A stretch of DNA of 64,000 nt from Plutella xylostella. Taxonomy: Eukaryota; Arthropoda; Insecta; Lepidoptera; Plutellidae. The stretch covers positions 7,750,001 to 7,814,000 of the forward strand of contig NC_063987.1 of assembly GCF_932276165.1 (NCBI RefSeq), written 5' to 3'. Each line of letters opens with the position of its first letter. Within the stretch, counting starts at the first letter, position 1. Shown here piece by piece: positions 1-12,952 of the stretch. The position numbers were made by a program, and so were the translations under genes. The notes under the pieces are model-generated. The model was not told the origin of the DNA and made no database searches. It was given only the letters and a program-made list of their open reading frames with translations.

Positions 1-1581
1 ATAATTTATGAGCAAATATTTGCTGGACATTGCTGACAAGAAGAAGACAACTTACTTAATTGAAGGCCACATCAGCTATGATTAGTTCTTTCATTGAGGT
101 CAGAACATTTTAGGCATCACTTGCAAGTTTCGTTCGAATGATTGATGAATGTTGTGTTGTGTATATGTAGGTATAATGTAACTTCTATAACTCGGGTTAC
201 ATTATACAAGAAATAGTTTACATTTATTATTATTCATTTATATATAAAAATCAGGCACATATATTTCCGAGGACGAAATATAATTTTATTTATAAACAAA
301 ATCTTATTCACATTGTCACACAAATCGTATGAAATCGAAGCATAGTAAGCGTTGTCTCATCTTATCTTATCCCTATGTCCAGTCACTGGACTTGGAAAGC
401 AGTGGCTAAACCATTATTCATAAGTTGTTAAGTAATACACCATAAGAACAATAGGATTACGAAAAGTAAAACAAAAGATGACAATTTCCTTGAGATTACC
501 ATTTTACATAATGTGGGCATGACTGTTGGAATAGAATAGAATAAAAATTTCAACGTTAAATATTACAATAATTTGTTGATTACCAAATTATGAGTCCACC
601 ATTTCACGAAGGCTTAGTCCAGTCACTGAGGAGAAGAAATGTCGAAATAAACTCCTCGAGCATCGTTTGAACTTTGAACTTTAGGCTTATATCTAGTACT
701 ATTTTACTTATATCTATTTCATTTCTAACAGCCCTAGTAGAGGGCAATACCACGTGTTTTAATCATTATATAATTGCGGGTCGGGTTCAATATTTTCCTG
801 TAAACTTTAAAAAATATAAGAGTAAATGCACACCAATCCAACCAAGTATAAATTATAAAGAGTACGTGCTCTCATCGTAAAACTTAACAGAACTTGGTCT
901 AAATTTCACCCAATTAATCCGATTATAAAAACACAGGCGAAGAACACCTTAACCCAATATAACTTCTCGTTTGGTATCGTAAAGTCCAACGTTTTATTGC
1001 ATATCCCTATTAATCTAGTCTAACAAAGTAGTAAATTTGTTAACGAAACGTTAAGAGTAAACAGTAACAGTAGTGGATCCCCATTGAATTACTTTTTATT
1101 GCTTTGGATATTAGGACTTGTTTGTAGGTAAGTATAGTATTCCACAGAGATATCTGACCACCCCCAAGTAATTCAATTAAGATTTACTTTGCTGAAATGT
1201 GCATCCTACCAGTCTAACTCGGTTCTTGGCAAGCAGCGTACAAATGTAAGTGTAAAGTTCATTCTGAAATCGTAAATTTTGTAAATGCCATTTAGTGCAA
1301 AAATATCCCGTCGACAGACTGCTCAGTATTATATCTAGATATTCTTTGCAGTTACAGGCATAAAGTCTGTTGTAACGGCAATTTTTTATTATTTAAACAA
1401 TTTTGAAATGTTCCTTTCATGAAATCCTGTTTGCAAATTTTAATGTGGGAATTATATTATTTGTCATAACAATTATTGATTTGTTACAAACTTATTTCGA
1501 TGAAAAGACGAAACTTACAAATTAGAAATCTACTACTATAACTAATTACTTCGTAAATGTTATTTCGTTTTGACTTCGTGA
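1..1581. other. gene-free AT-rich stretch
   Basis: I see no gene, tRNA or clear repeat boundary here. Short open frames, such as 674-880 on the plus strand, have no recognisable domain, no good start context and a composition like the surrounding AT-rich DNA. Probably intergenic or intronic. Confidence 0.5.
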
Positions 1582-1600
1582 TAGGGCCCTAGGGCCCTAG
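1582..1600. repeat. short GGGCCCTA tandem palindrome
   Basis: Two adjacent copies of GGGCCCTA in otherwise AT-rich DNA form a self-complementary block. There is no associated gene, and the function is unknown. Confidence 0.7.
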
Positions 1601-1923
1601 AGATATGTCTTTAGCTAATTAATATAATTAGTGGAAAAAAATACAAATGGAATACGAGTAGTAGAAAGGATTTTATCGTCAAGGAAAGAAATATATCACA
1701 CCTTGATTTATCTTCTATCAGAGTCTTATCTAAATCTGATCCGTATTTGAATGAATGGGCAATTTTATTTTTCATCAAAATTTTGATAGGACACTTCTGT
1801 GCCACTATCGATATCGGTATTTACCTACTGAATATTTTAGTGCATTTGTGTCTTTAATTATTCATATTTTATGCACAAGTGTCCCGATTTAAAAACGTCA
1901 ATAACATAATTTTATTTTTTAAG

Positions 1924-2131
1924 GTGGGGTCTTGTAATTGCAACTATCCGATAAATGCAACTAACTTCAATAACTCCCTCTAGAGTTACTTTATTGTAAA
2001 ACGACAGACTGATATCAATTTTACATCATAATAGTTCTACCCAAAAATGTAGATGCGCTGGTAGCTCAAGAAATTTGGGAGTTATTGAAGTCAGTTGCAT
2101 TTATCGGATAGTTGCAATTACAAGACCCCAC
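1924..2131. mobile_element. 208-bp MITE with 55-bp terminal inverted repeats
   Basis: The ends GTGGGGTCTTGTAATTGC and its complement face each other. Arms 1924-1978 and 2077-2131 match at 54 of 55 positions by eye. The roughly 100-bp centre has no coding capacity. I could not see a convincing target-site duplication, so the superfamily is left open. The near-identical arms suggest a young insertion or a fold-back origin. Confidence 0.85.
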
Positions 2132-3112
2132 TATATCAATTTGTGTTTTTTTATGAATTTCTGCTTTTTATATTAAGTAAGTAAGTATATTATATTTTTT
2201 GTGAAATTTGTCTGTAAATGTTGCATAATAATAAAAAATTAGTTACATTTATTAGTGCATTGACCGGCCTCGAAGATGTGTGACGAAGATTTAGATAACT
2301 AAGCAAGCGCCCACGATAACGTATCTCTTCCTGAAACCAACTCGATAAAAAAAACTGCAACATTGTTGTCGTTATCGTGAAACTACCTAGCGTGTGAAAT
2401 ATGTGATTTTCTTCACTGACGTTTGGCGTAAGTATACTTATCAGCTTACCGGCTTTACAGTAGGTAAATTTTTTTAATTTCATATTTTTTCATCTTTGTC
2501 CCCTTGGAGCCGAGAATCGAACCACAAATCGATCCTTTAATTATCTTTCTGCAATGCTAATTAGTAATAAAATTAATAAAAAGATAGAAGTGAAATAGGT
2601 TAATAAATTTAATAATACATATAATGCAGTAAACCGTTAATAAGATTGTCTCTTTGTGGTACAATCGAGTATTTTCCTGATTGAGAGCTCAGTGCTGTCA
2701 AACTGTCAAACGGAACATAGTGTGCACCCGGCCTTAGCTCCAGCTCGCCTACACCGGGCCCAGTTCTACTAGATCTGCAAGAATTACTGCGATGCGGTGA
2801 CGTGTAATAAAGTGAATAATAGATATAAGCGACAGTGATATGTTACTGGTTAGACGATCATTTTACGTACGATTCGAGTTATTCATATGAACAATCTGAG
2901 TTAGGAGTTCCTCTAGCTTCATAAAAATATAGGTACTAACTGGAGGTGTCAAATGCAATAGAAAGTATGTACTTAGGTTTTTGGTTAGAGCAGCAGCGCG
3001 TGAGTGAATACGGCAGTACTTATAAAACGCGGAAAAATTGAGACAATAATGCGCTCTACCTACTCCGAAATAATGAATTTGAATAATAAGACGTGACTGC
3101 TTACGTACATTA

Positions 3113-3340
3113 TACACTCACTGGCAATGAAAAAGTTCCATTCAAAAAATTACCAAATTACTCCTAAACGGAAAAACTAACTTAATGACGCCATAACTAA
3201 GTACATTAAATGGTGCATCAGAATATTGCTAAATAAATACGTAAATATTTGGTTCAAATTTCATATTAAACTTTTTTTTTAATTAGAGCAACTTGGTTCC
3301 GCATTTTGTAAGTGGATTTGTTTCTTTGCACGTGAGTGTA
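3113..3340. mobile_element. TA-flanked MITE (Tc1/mariner type), CACTCACNGGCAATG family
   Basis: The left end TACACTCACTGGCAATG and the right end GTGAGTGTA form imperfect inverted termini of about 20 bp bounded by TA, as expected for Tc1/mariner derivatives. The interior is AT-rich and non-coding. Related sequence recurs at 5179, in weaker form at about 4066, and at 33348. Confidence 0.7.
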
Positions 3341-4258
3341 TTATGTAAGTATAGATTTAGTTGATAAATGACTACATTATAAATTAGTGAATTGAATAGC
3401 AGAACCGGGGCGCGTCCCGGTGCGGTCCTACATTTAGCGGACGCGGACGTTCGTTAGTCCGTGACCGATCCAGCCGACTGTGATTTAACATCCCCGTGAC
3501 ACTCCGCCATTGTGCACCGGCCCTAGCAACGGATTTGTATTCATAAAATATGTAAATTGAATTTAGAAGATACGTTTGTACCATCTTTAAAGTGCCTAAC
3601 TATGTCCGAAGGAAGTGTATGTACCTAGTATGTATAGGGTATTATACCAGCCAACATCATTTAAAGTTAATAGTACTTATATCCCGTTGACCCGAAAACA
3701 GTCAAGTTTTGTTTATTTATGGCAGATGGCAATGAAAAAAACAAATTTCAAATATTTTTTTGTAGCATAAAACTATATTCAAGATCGAATTAAAAGTACT
3801 ATAAATAATGATTCCGACTACAATGTCTTGGACTGTCACACCATTACTTTGGGTCGCGATAACGTGAACACGGCAAAAAACGACACACGTTCCAACTTAA
3901 ATAAAACATTTCTTCCCAATCCGAATCCGATAACTTGATCGACTGGGCGCAAGGACGATTTTACGAATCGACACTCGATACTTGTTGTGGTAAAAAATGA
4001 ATTGTTCGCCGCATCACTATGGGTGTATTTCTCGGTTGAAAATGTCAGTATACAAACATTATACTCTCACGAGCAACGAAAAAGTTACGCATACAAAATA
4101 TCGACACCAAGTGACCCCTTTTATTCTCATTCACTTAGAATTTTATTAGAATATTTACGTTTTTAGTTGGTAACGTTAATATTCTTCTGTTAAATGTACC
4201 TACTCCAATATTGCAGTGGTAGTATTTTTCGTTCAGGAGTTATTTAGTGTTATTCATT

Positions 4259-4471
4259 ACTAGCTGTTCCCGCGCGCTTCGCTTCGCCTTAAAAAGTTTT
4301 CCCGTGGTAATTCCGGGATAAAAAGTAGCCTATGTTCTTTCCTAGGGTCTAGACCGTATGTATACCAAATTTCATTTAAATCCGTTCAGTAGTTTTGGCG
4401 TGAAAGAGTTACAGACAGACAGACAGACAGACAGACACAGTTACTTTCGCATTTATAATATTAGTTAGGAT
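4259..4471 (-). repeat. interspersed repeat family A, copy 1
   Basis: One of five copies in the window (7629, 21651, 27806 and 47133 are the others). The consensus runs from TAATATTATAAATGCGAAAG through a (TCTG)n tract and GAAATTTGGTATACATA to GCGAAGCGAAGCGCGCGGG and ACAGCTAGT. This is a very common lepidopteran repeat, most likely a 3' end or SINE derived from a non-LTR element. The exact class is not settled here. Confidence 0.75.
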
Positions 4472-4925
4472 AGAGCCCTAAGAGCTCTACAGCACCTCAT
4501 GTTCAGCATTCTCATACTAGAAAACGTCTGCCCATCATCGTATCTTGCGACCTTTCGGCAAATATAGACAGTCTGCTATCAGCATTGATGACGATGATGA
4601 TATTTTTTTAAACAAAACATAATTTCGAACCACAAAACAAGAGATGATAAATTATACACAAAAATACCAAAATATAATACAATTCGTTAGAGCGTCCGTA
4701 CCTTGTTCTTGTTTTCGCTTACGTTCTAATAACACTCGAGTAACACGATCTAGAATCTAGATTATTGTAAAATATTCTAATTATATTTGCCCTGATTTTC
4801 CTATTGTTGCATTCTGAACTGTTGATTAGTTTAAATTGCGTAATTCGGCAGCACATGTGTTCATTTAGTGCGTATTGTTTTGATAAATCCAATCCATACT
4901 TTCCGTTTCTAAGATTCCGTTATAT

Positions 4926-5090
4926 AGACAAGAAATGAATGAATATTTATTATACACTGGCCTTTAGCTGGCACAAAAGTGTTAAAGTTGGTACAATTGC
5001 CAGGAAGATATCGCTTTTAGCGATAAGGCCGCAATTATTGTATTATAGATTTTAAGTCTCAAATGTTATTTTAAGTGTTTTATGTACAGT
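4926..5090 (+). repeat. LINE 3'-end fragment, family with GCGATAAGGCCGC motif
   Basis: Carries CGCTTTTAGCGATAAGGCCGC followed by an AT-rich tail. The same 3' UTR-like block recurs at 37695, 38038 and 42536, where it ends in AATAAAG plus short pentamer or tetramer repeats. Non-coding, 5'-truncated retrotransposon tail. Confidence 0.65.
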
Positions 5091-5178
5091 AAACTTAAGT
5101 ATACTGTATACTACTACTACTACTACAATTCTAGTAGGTATACATGGGCCTGAACTTTCCTGGATTGAACCGCCATAA

Positions 5179-5300
5179 TACACTCACGGGCAATGAAAAG
5201 GTTCCACTGAGAAAAGCACCATATTACTTCTAAACGGAAAAGGCTAGCTATGCCGTCTTCTGCAACATTGAAGTACATTTAACAGAGCATCAGGATATTT
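5179..5300 (+). mobile_element. partial copy of the CACTCACNGGCAATG MITE
   Basis: Its left end and the following approximately 110 bp match the element at 3113, including CTAAACGGAAAA. The right end is lost at a TTTA simple repeat near 5300. Confidence 0.6.
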
Positions 5301-5589
5301 ATTTATTTATTTATTTATTAAACTAAAATCGGTAATAGGTATTTAGAACCAATTAAAAATTTAATTTCATACTATTATAATCCATTAATTGTGTGGCATG
5401 TCCCCATATATTTATTTACTTACTTACGAGTTCTTGGTGATCCAGCAGTTGCTCTATTAAATAGGTAATAGAATTACATACAGAAAAGTTCAGGATTGCA
5501 GTGCGACAGCGGACGTAGTACTTAAATGCATTCAGGTGCGCATAGTATACTCTATCTGATAAACCTTACATACTTTATTATAAATTATT

Positions 5590-5720
5590 ATAAATTCTTT
5601 ATTGCACATAAAAAACATTGTACAAAGGCGAACTTAATGCTAGTAGCATTCTCTACCAGTTATCCTTTGGTGATGTCGAGAAAGTGGTTGGTAGTGCGAT
5701 AGGCTGAGAGGAGAGAAGTT
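5590..5720 (-). repeat. LINE 3'-end fragment, CTTAATGCT family, copy 1
   Basis: Reads on the minus strand as a 3' UTR ending in AATAAAGAATTT. The block GGNGNACTTAATGCTANNAGCA is shared with 11249-11340 and 32036-32130. The three copies are 5'-truncated tails of one retrotransposon family and have no coding sequence. Confidence 0.65.
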
Positions 5721-7628
5721 ACTTTATCACATTATCGCATATTATTATCAGTCATTGAACTCGAGATAAAATGTACATTTTGTTAATTAGGTCACGAATC
5801 TGGAATTTCAGCTTTTTTAAAAAGATCACATTCATCACATGATGACAAACTGCAGAATTTAGTACTGTGGTACAAACGAGTCTGCGGTGCAGTTTTTAAC
5901 TGACACTTCGAGTTTAGCAATAAGATTCCGAATCTTGTCGTGGATTTTATTCATGTTTGTAATTATAAGATTGTATTGAATTCATGTATACATATTTTTG
6001 GATAAGAACACTGACGTCCAATTCTACCCTTACATACTTAAACATGCGTATGAAAATACGTCCATTCATTTCAGATACATCACATTTTGGTAGTTTTAAA
6101 AGTAATCAATTTAACAACACATAAACTTAACATAAAACCTTTTCGAGTTTAACTCGACAACAGTCACCATGGCAGCTCTGCAGTCGCACTAATTTTTTCG
6201 TGTGAACATCATTTTCGGGCACTTGAACTCTGCTGAAAAAACTGAACAAACCGGTCCACGCACGCACGAGAAACGAGTAGCAAGTGTTATTCAATAGCTT
6301 TGTTTGTGAAAATTTACGACCCATCGTGATTTACGCTGAAATGGCAACAGTTTTGAGAATATGAGAGACTGTAGGTGTTATAACAGTGGGTAGAATACAA
6401 TATAATGACTTAATCCGGTTAATTTGAGTTTTTTTATGCTGTAACAAGAACTAAGGTATGGTTGCAGTAGGTACTTATATATTTTTTAACGAGATTGTTA
6501 TGATAACTAACATATCTATGTAATATTTGTTATGTAAGTACCAGCTATGCTACGTATGTAATCCTTGTACAGGCTACCTTAATCCTGGTTTTTAATGAAA
6601 AATCTTTTTGGTGATAAATCGAATCGGATCGAATCAAAATATCGATTAATAAAGCGGGGAAAAGCGCAATCATGTTGCAGTCTTGTTTTATCGATATAGA
6701 GATCGCTCGTCCCGGTTAGTATGTATGTCACTGATAAGGCTATCATATGTGTCTATAGTCTAATAGTATAATGTACTACTACTATTGTCTTCAAGCCCTT
6801 GATTTTAACTGTTGTTCCGAGAAATTGGGAGCAATAGTTTTGCACGACATCATTTGTGTTATTGTTGTGATAGTAGTCGTTTTAGGAATAGAAACTGGGT
6901 GACAGAAGCTTGAATGCTTTAAACGTGCAAATCGTACAAATGAATATACTCGTATCACTCGAAAAAAAATGATTAGACAGGTTATTCCTTTCATCAGAAA
7001 AATAATCAGTCTGATAGTTCCAATCGCACATCTCAATCACAAAAATAATAAAAAAAATGTGGTTGTAATTCGACTATCCATCCAAATATATTCATTATAC
7101 ATAGGTAATTATTCGTAGGAACAGAAAACTGCAAGAACTTACCAACATTGTAAATACCCAACTCGATTTATCAATAATTTATCAGGTCTTATATTACTGT
7201 TTATAAATAATAATCAATAAAACAATTAAATAAACAAATGAATCACTTAAACGGTTTATCGAAAGGCATAAATTTAATATACAAATCGTAAGAAATCTTG
7301 ACAAAAAATATAGATATTGGTATTTGAGGTTAAAAGTCAAACTGCACACTTGCATTATACGTACGAGTAAAGTTTAATTTAGGTTATCGGAGCGGACGAC
7401 TTTGTAACTCGGTCGAATAATCGACTTTGAATTAATTTCATTGTTTTAATCTTCAATTACTGGGGTGCATGAGCCTCCTCCAGGGACATATCACCGGTCC
7501 TTTATATTGTATGTACTTACACCTATGTCGCAGCCGGATCGTATAATCCGCCGCATTACATTACCGCTAGCCGCATTACAATTGTCGACCAACCGTCTTT
7601 AAAGTCGCATGTGATTGGGGTGTCATAA
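5721..7628. other. gene-free stretch
   Basis: I find no gene or dated repeat here. Short frames at 6127-6324 and 6791-7036 on the minus strand have no recognisable domain. Probably intergenic or intronic. Confidence 0.45.
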
Positions 7629-7692
7629 TCCTAACTATCCTAATCCTAACTAATCCTAACTAATATTATAAATGCGAAAGTAACTGTGTCTA

Positions 7693-7729
<37 letters not shown>

Positions 7730-7882
7730 TACTCTTTCACGCCAAAACTACTGAACGGATTTGAATGAAATTTGGTATACATACGGTCTAGACCCTGGGA
7801 AAGAACATAGGCTACTTTTTATCCCGGAACTCCCACGGGAAAACTTCTTAAGGCGAAGCGAAGCGCGCGGGAACAGCTAGTA
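7629..7882 (+). repeat. interspersed repeat family A, copy 2
   Basis: A full-looking copy starting at a small tandem of TCCTAAC, with a long (TCTG)n tract at 7694-7730 and ending at ACAGCTAGT. It lies in the opposite orientation to the copy at 4259. Confidence 0.75.
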
Positions 7883-7926
7883 ACAGTTTATAAATAGTGG
7901 AAAATTCGCAATCCAACAGGTGAGTG

Positions 7927-7970
7927 GTTGAGAATCGGCTTCCTCTTGGATGAGGAAGCCGATTCTCAAC
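7927..7970. repeat. perfect 19-bp stem, 6-nt loop hairpin
   Basis: Arms GTTGAGAATCGGCTTCCTC (7927-7945) and its exact complement (7952-7970) surround TTGGAT. A second, looser inverted pair (GGGGTCACTC near 7990 and GAGTGACCCC near 8052) lies just downstream. It could be a collapsed MITE or a transcribed hairpin; nothing decides between them. Confidence 0.8.
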
Positions 7971-8236
7971 CCGACCGACTCCGCACCAGCGGGGTCACTC
8001 TATAAATAGACAATTCTTGTTCGTTCGTTCGATAAAATTTAGAGAGTGACGGAGTGACCCCCCAGTTACAATGTTACTAACTTTCAAAAGACATCGCGAA
8101 AAACGTATCACTCGGTGTTTTAATAAGAATCTCGTTTAGGGTTCTTTTGGCACAGCGGAAAAAAGTGTAGAGATGAAACCTCAAGAAATAATAAAACTGG
8201 CACAGTGAAGAAACGGCTCTTATTTTTAAATCTATT

Positions 8237-8566
8237 CTATTCTCTGTGGGGGTGTAAGTACCTGCACCTGGCTCTCTCGAGTGGAAACTTTGTGCATATC
8301 CCCAAGGTCTAAACTGCCTTCCTAAGCTTGGACCATTTCCCACCACGCTGGTCCACTGCGGGTTGGTGGGTTCACATATCTAGATGTGCTAAATCTAGAT
8401 ATGCAGGTTTCCTCACGATGTTTTCCTTCACCGTAAGAGCGATGGTATACATTGTACTTAAGTTAAAAGAACTCATTGGTACATGTCAGCGCCGGGATTC
8501 GAACCCGCATCTCTTGCGTGAGAAGCGGGCGCTTACCCGACTGAGCTACCACCGCTCTTACCTTAC
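8237..8566 (-). mobile_element. SINE with tRNA-like head and target-site duplications
   Basis: On the minus strand the 5' part (about 8560-8490) resembles a tRNA: A-box-like TAGCTCAGTCGGGTAAGC and B-box GGTTCGAATCC. The body includes GAAGGAAAACATCGTGAGG, and the 3' end is a short AATAGA repeat. The insertion is flanked by the 13-bp direct repeat TTTTAAATCTATT at 8224-8236 and 8567-8579, the mark of target-primed reverse transcription. The head alone would look like a tRNA gene, but the attached body and flanking duplications show it is a SINE, presumably transcribed by RNA polymerase III and mobilised by a LINE in trans. Confidence 0.9.
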
Positions 8567-9172
8567 TTTTAAATCTATTAAGCACACTGAGCTATTAACT
8601 AAATTGAATATTTTAAATGCGAAAATGCTATTAGTAATTTATTCCAGAGACCAAATCACTCTCCCAATTTAGCTTAAAATCAGCATATTATTTTGATTTC
8701 ATACATCATATTATTTAGAGATAAGATAGAGTTGACAAGACAAAGCAATTTCCAACTTATTTTGACTACGATAATTTTTTTATTGAATTTGACCCTAATT
8801 ACCTACTTCCTAAATGTAACTTCGTTTTGACTTTGGCCCAAGGCAGCTCTGTAGCTGTACCATCGGCAACGCGGTTCAAGGAATCGTCGCCACTGCAGTG
8901 ATGCTGTGCCGCGCAGTCCATACTGGACAAACCTGCCCAGTTGAAGTGCTGTTATCAAAACGGCACGTTTCACTTTCGCTAGTACGCTTCGGTTTTTGTT
9001 AACTAATTATTATTATTAAATAATTAAAATATTAAATTTATAGACTTATCAATGTCGTTTATTTGTACTTACAAAAAAATACTCATTTTAGTTAGATTTT
9101 TATAAATAAATAATATCAAATACCTTTTTATTTGACTTATATTTATACATGTTTTATCCAACACAGAAGGCC

Positions 9173-9291
9173 TAGCACGGGGCGTATTTAAGACGTGCCA
9201 AAAGTTCTCCGTTGCGCTCGCTCTTGAGGCTGCGCGATGTGAGTGAGCGCGATGCAAAACTTTTGTCACGTCCTAAATGCGCCCCGTGCTA
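9173..9291. repeat. 51-bp-arm inverted repeat, MITE-like
   Basis: TAGCACGGGGCG begins the left arm (9173-9223), and its complement ends the right arm (9241-9291). The arms match at all but about eight positions, with a 17-bp spacer. It is locally CG-rich compared with its surroundings. Likely a short non-autonomous DNA element; I saw no clear target-site duplication. Confidence 0.7.
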
Positions 9292-11248
9292 CCAGCCCAG
9301 GAGGGAAAACCTTATATCGGCCGTAGAATCCAAGGAAGGAAATATAGCAGGGTAGGTACAATATATTTTATTTCATAAAACTTACAATTCATAATTATAC
9401 ATAAATATCTACAGGTCCATTGTAAAGTACGTAAGTAGAACGCGGTTTGAAATTCGCCCGCGCTAAACGACCATCCATATGCATGGCCCCTTCCGACGAC
9501 ATAGAGAGATTGATCACTTGCCCGCTTAATATAGCAATTTGCACCTGTTTGCTTCTTAACAGCTTCCTTATACAACGTCTTCATCACACCGAATCATGTT
9601 CGTAATTATTTTGAAGAAGCAATTTCGTTAATCACCTTTTCGGAGTTTTCGGCCGATCGCTAAGTGACAGTTATAAATTTTCGGTAGCAATCGCGCGGTC
9701 AAATTAGGAGTAAACGTTAGCAATTTCCGAGCGTGATGGATTTTGGCGGATATCCAATTTTTCGTGCAAAAAGTTCGCATGCACGAGTTAAGTTTCAAAA
9801 CGGTACTGGCATATTGCGGGCTGCTTTGAAAAAACCCGCGTGGGCCTAATTGGGTAACTATAATAATTTATTACTCAATTACAGTTACAGCTAAGGAGTT
9901 TTAGAATAGAATATGTAGAATACTCTTTTTTTGCACCATTTCAAAAAATATTACAAAAAGACGGCCTTTGTATGGAAGCTTTAGTTCTATCTCTTCTGTG
10001 AGTACCTAGTCAATTGCCACTCCTTAAGTTCCAAAGCTCTTTTTTGCGAACGTTATTGCTTTCAGCGATAGCACCGATATCTTTAAAAACGATAGCTCTT
10101 TCCTTACAAAATCTAAACGAATACCTCAACACCAAAGCGGCCCAACTCACAAACTGAAAAAAACAAGAATACGAAAATAAGGTGCGAAACTACGAAATCC
10201 CACGTAAAGATTCAGATACTATTGTTTTACGACCCACCCCGGGCCGTCCGATGCGCGATTACTGAATCGAGAATACGCGAATAAATGCAATCGAGTCGGG
10301 TAATCGATGACGGATGCCAATTTATGACTGTATATCGGCATAAATCGGTGTTTGACACCACTCGCCGCTTCTGCATATTCTTCATGGGATCATTTCTTAA
10401 TACGTATAGGCTGCAAAAGAGATATCTATTTATGCTACTTCTTGTATTATACTATTCAAAATGTAAATAACATCTTGGCTAGTACCTAGCTAGGTATTTA
10501 CTGTTAAGTTTAATTTTTTTTGTACTACAACCTTCTTCAAATATTTTATTTTTTGGCAGGAATTCATACCAAGCATCTGAAGTAACTTTTTTAAAGATTG
10601 AATTATGATTGCTTGTTCAATTACAATAACGGTTTAACGCAAAATAACGCAATTTGCACAAATTGTTTCAACTTTACAAGGAATACGACGAAATGAAGTA
10701 GGAATACGAAGACATGGCACGAAACGTATTGACAAGCAAACCGCCCTACGACCTCACATACATACATTTTTAGGACTTATCTCCACCGGAGTATGTTCGG
10801 ATTGACTTATAAATAATAGAGGTTCCCATAGGTAAGGATGGCACGTTAAATTAATAAACGTAAAATACGTATTTAATAGTTCGTAATCTAGAATACTGTC
10901 TGAATGTTTCTACTTCTTAATTATTTTCTTCCTTTCTCTTCTGTTCGGTTTATAAGTCTATATCCGATCTGAAAACATCAAAGTCTTCCGAAGTGAATTA
11001 TTGCTCGCTATACAAGGTCCATTTTATCACGAAGTCCCTCGAATATCATAAACTCTGACCAACAATACTTTGCCGGCGGGCTAACTACGAGGCTTTTGAC
11101 ATCTGTCACTTGTCACGTGCAAATTTGGAAAATGGAAATTAGAACAGTAATTAAACTATTAGTTACAAATGGTACTTAATTGAAAGTAGACTGTTTGTAT
11201 TGTAGGTTGGTTAATTTCAATGTAAGTATTATTATTATTATTTATTAT
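9292..11248. other. gene-free stretch
   Basis: No gene is supported. A 91-aa frame on the minus strand at 9312-9587 was examined as a possible exon of the FGF gene to its right, but it lacks FGF core motifs. Confidence 0.4.
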
Positions 11249-11340
11249 TTAACTCTTTATTGTACAAATATTACAAATAAAAGTACAAAGGGTGGACTTA
11301 ATGCTAAAAGCATTTTCTGCCAGTCAAGTCAAGTAGGTTT
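11249..11340 (-). repeat. LINE 3'-end fragment, CTTAATGCT family, copy 2
   Basis: On the minus strand it ends with TACAATAAAGAG and carries the shared CTTAATGCTAAAAGCATTT-complement block. 5'-truncated retrotransposon tail. Confidence 0.65.
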
Positions 11341-12644
11341 AAGAAACAAAAAATAATATCATTATGATTAAAAAAATGATTTTTCTTATAAACGACATCT
11401 AACAAAATAATTAATATGACAGTTATTTGTCTGGATAATAATATGAATGGGTTCCGTGTGTGACATGTCCTTGAAGTGAATCATCGTTTTTTTCAACTGC
11501 TACATAATAACATTGATGATCAACATCAGTATTATGCCTGTCTGCTTAATTGTTTAAAACAAATTCAAAAACACGTGTAGGTAGTTTTCGTTATAGTAAC
11601 CAGACTTATTTAAATTTACAATAAAATTGCAATATAATAATCTAGAGATATTTAACATTAACTAACAGTTAAGTACTTATAAGATGGTCGAGCGCTAAAC
11701 ACCTATTTATAATGTATTCGCAGTTAACACGATTCGCACAACAACCGAAAAATATGCAGGAAAACGTAAGATAATCGTCATTTTCACACCGACTTTACGA
11801 TTCAATTCGATTCGCCAGCGGCCACCGCGTGCGTTCCGATTTTTTTTAAGAAAAAAAAAACACAAATTGTCTTTTGCATCACAAACGTATGATAGTCGAA
11901 CATCAGCGCGGCACGCAATCAAATACAGTTTTTATGACTTGTTTAATTTGATGTCGGTTCGGTAAAGACTCATTTTATGGCCAACTCTCGTGGAGGTCGG
12001 TTTTTGCGACACATAATTTTGCGTTTCTGAACGTTGCTTTGCCGTACGGTTTGGATTTGGACCTGTTTGACCGAAAAATAATAAAAAAATATGAACATTT
12101 TCAAATTAAATTTAAGAAAACATTTAGATCAGTTAAAAATAATGGGAAGTAAAATGGCAGTTGAAAGCGGTAATTTCCATAACACCCGCAATTTAGGTTA
12201 ATAAATAGGAAGATAGCTTACTGTGCCGTAAGGTCCTAATCTGGAGTACTAATCAATTCAAATACCATTATAATTTTGAGTGTGAATATAAGTCTATTTA
12301 GCCTAAGGGGACGTCCACATACAAATTCTCTGTGATAATTTGACATAAACAGATTGAGTTTTAACCGTCTCTGCAATTACAATCTATAATTCTACTCGTG
12401 AAGCTACTAATTTATGTTATTAGCATAATATCCAAATCTCAGACATTTAGAAATGTCATAATTATCGGATTTGCGTGTCTAACCGTTACAGTTTTTTGTT
12501 TTATCAAGTTTTAGCTTCATCATTATTTTATACATACCTATGAGTACATAATTATGAGTATACATGGAGGAATCTGGTAATCATTGTAGAAGAAATGATG
12601 TTGCCCGAGTACCTATTAAATTGATACATAATATAATAAGTAAG
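11341..12644. other. gene-free AT-rich stretch
   Basis: I see no feature apart from short AT-rich frames. It lies in the putative downstream intron or flank of the FGF exon. Confidence 0.4.
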
Positions 12645-12952
12645 TTCATAGTTCATAGTTAGTTCATAGTTATTTATTCATAAACAATATACATTGTGTG
12701 TGAATTTTTTAAAACTAACTTAACCTAGGTAGTTACACAATTTAATAAAGTTTTGTGGTATCCAACCTATACTTTACAATATGCAATGAACTTTTACGAT
12801 TAATATAATTTGAAAAAGTCATTAAAATAATAATTATACTTAATACAATTTGTCGAAATTACCAATTTAAATAATTATAATATCATTTCAAGTCAAAATA
12901 GATGTAAGTAGGTAGGTACAAAAATTATTAAGTTTCTTATGTAGGTAGGCAG

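Noticed and set aside
7694..7730. Regular 4-bp direct repeats that might suggest an array such as CRISPR
   Set aside because: It is a (TCTG)n tract internal to interspersed repeat family A, present in several copies. No spacer structure exists, and the DNA is eukaryotic.
8490..8562. Apparent tRNA gene on the minus strand (good A and B boxes)
   Set aside because: It is continuous with a repetitive body and AATAGA tail and lies between 13-bp target duplications, so it is the head of a SINE. The same applies to the tRNA-like segments near 23130-23199, 29100-29170, 33045-33112 and 44897-44966.
9312..9587. 91-aa minus-strand frame considered as a second FGF exon
   Set aside because: No FGF core pattern (no GQYL-MD or YGS-like blocks) and no convincing splice sites at the expected phase.
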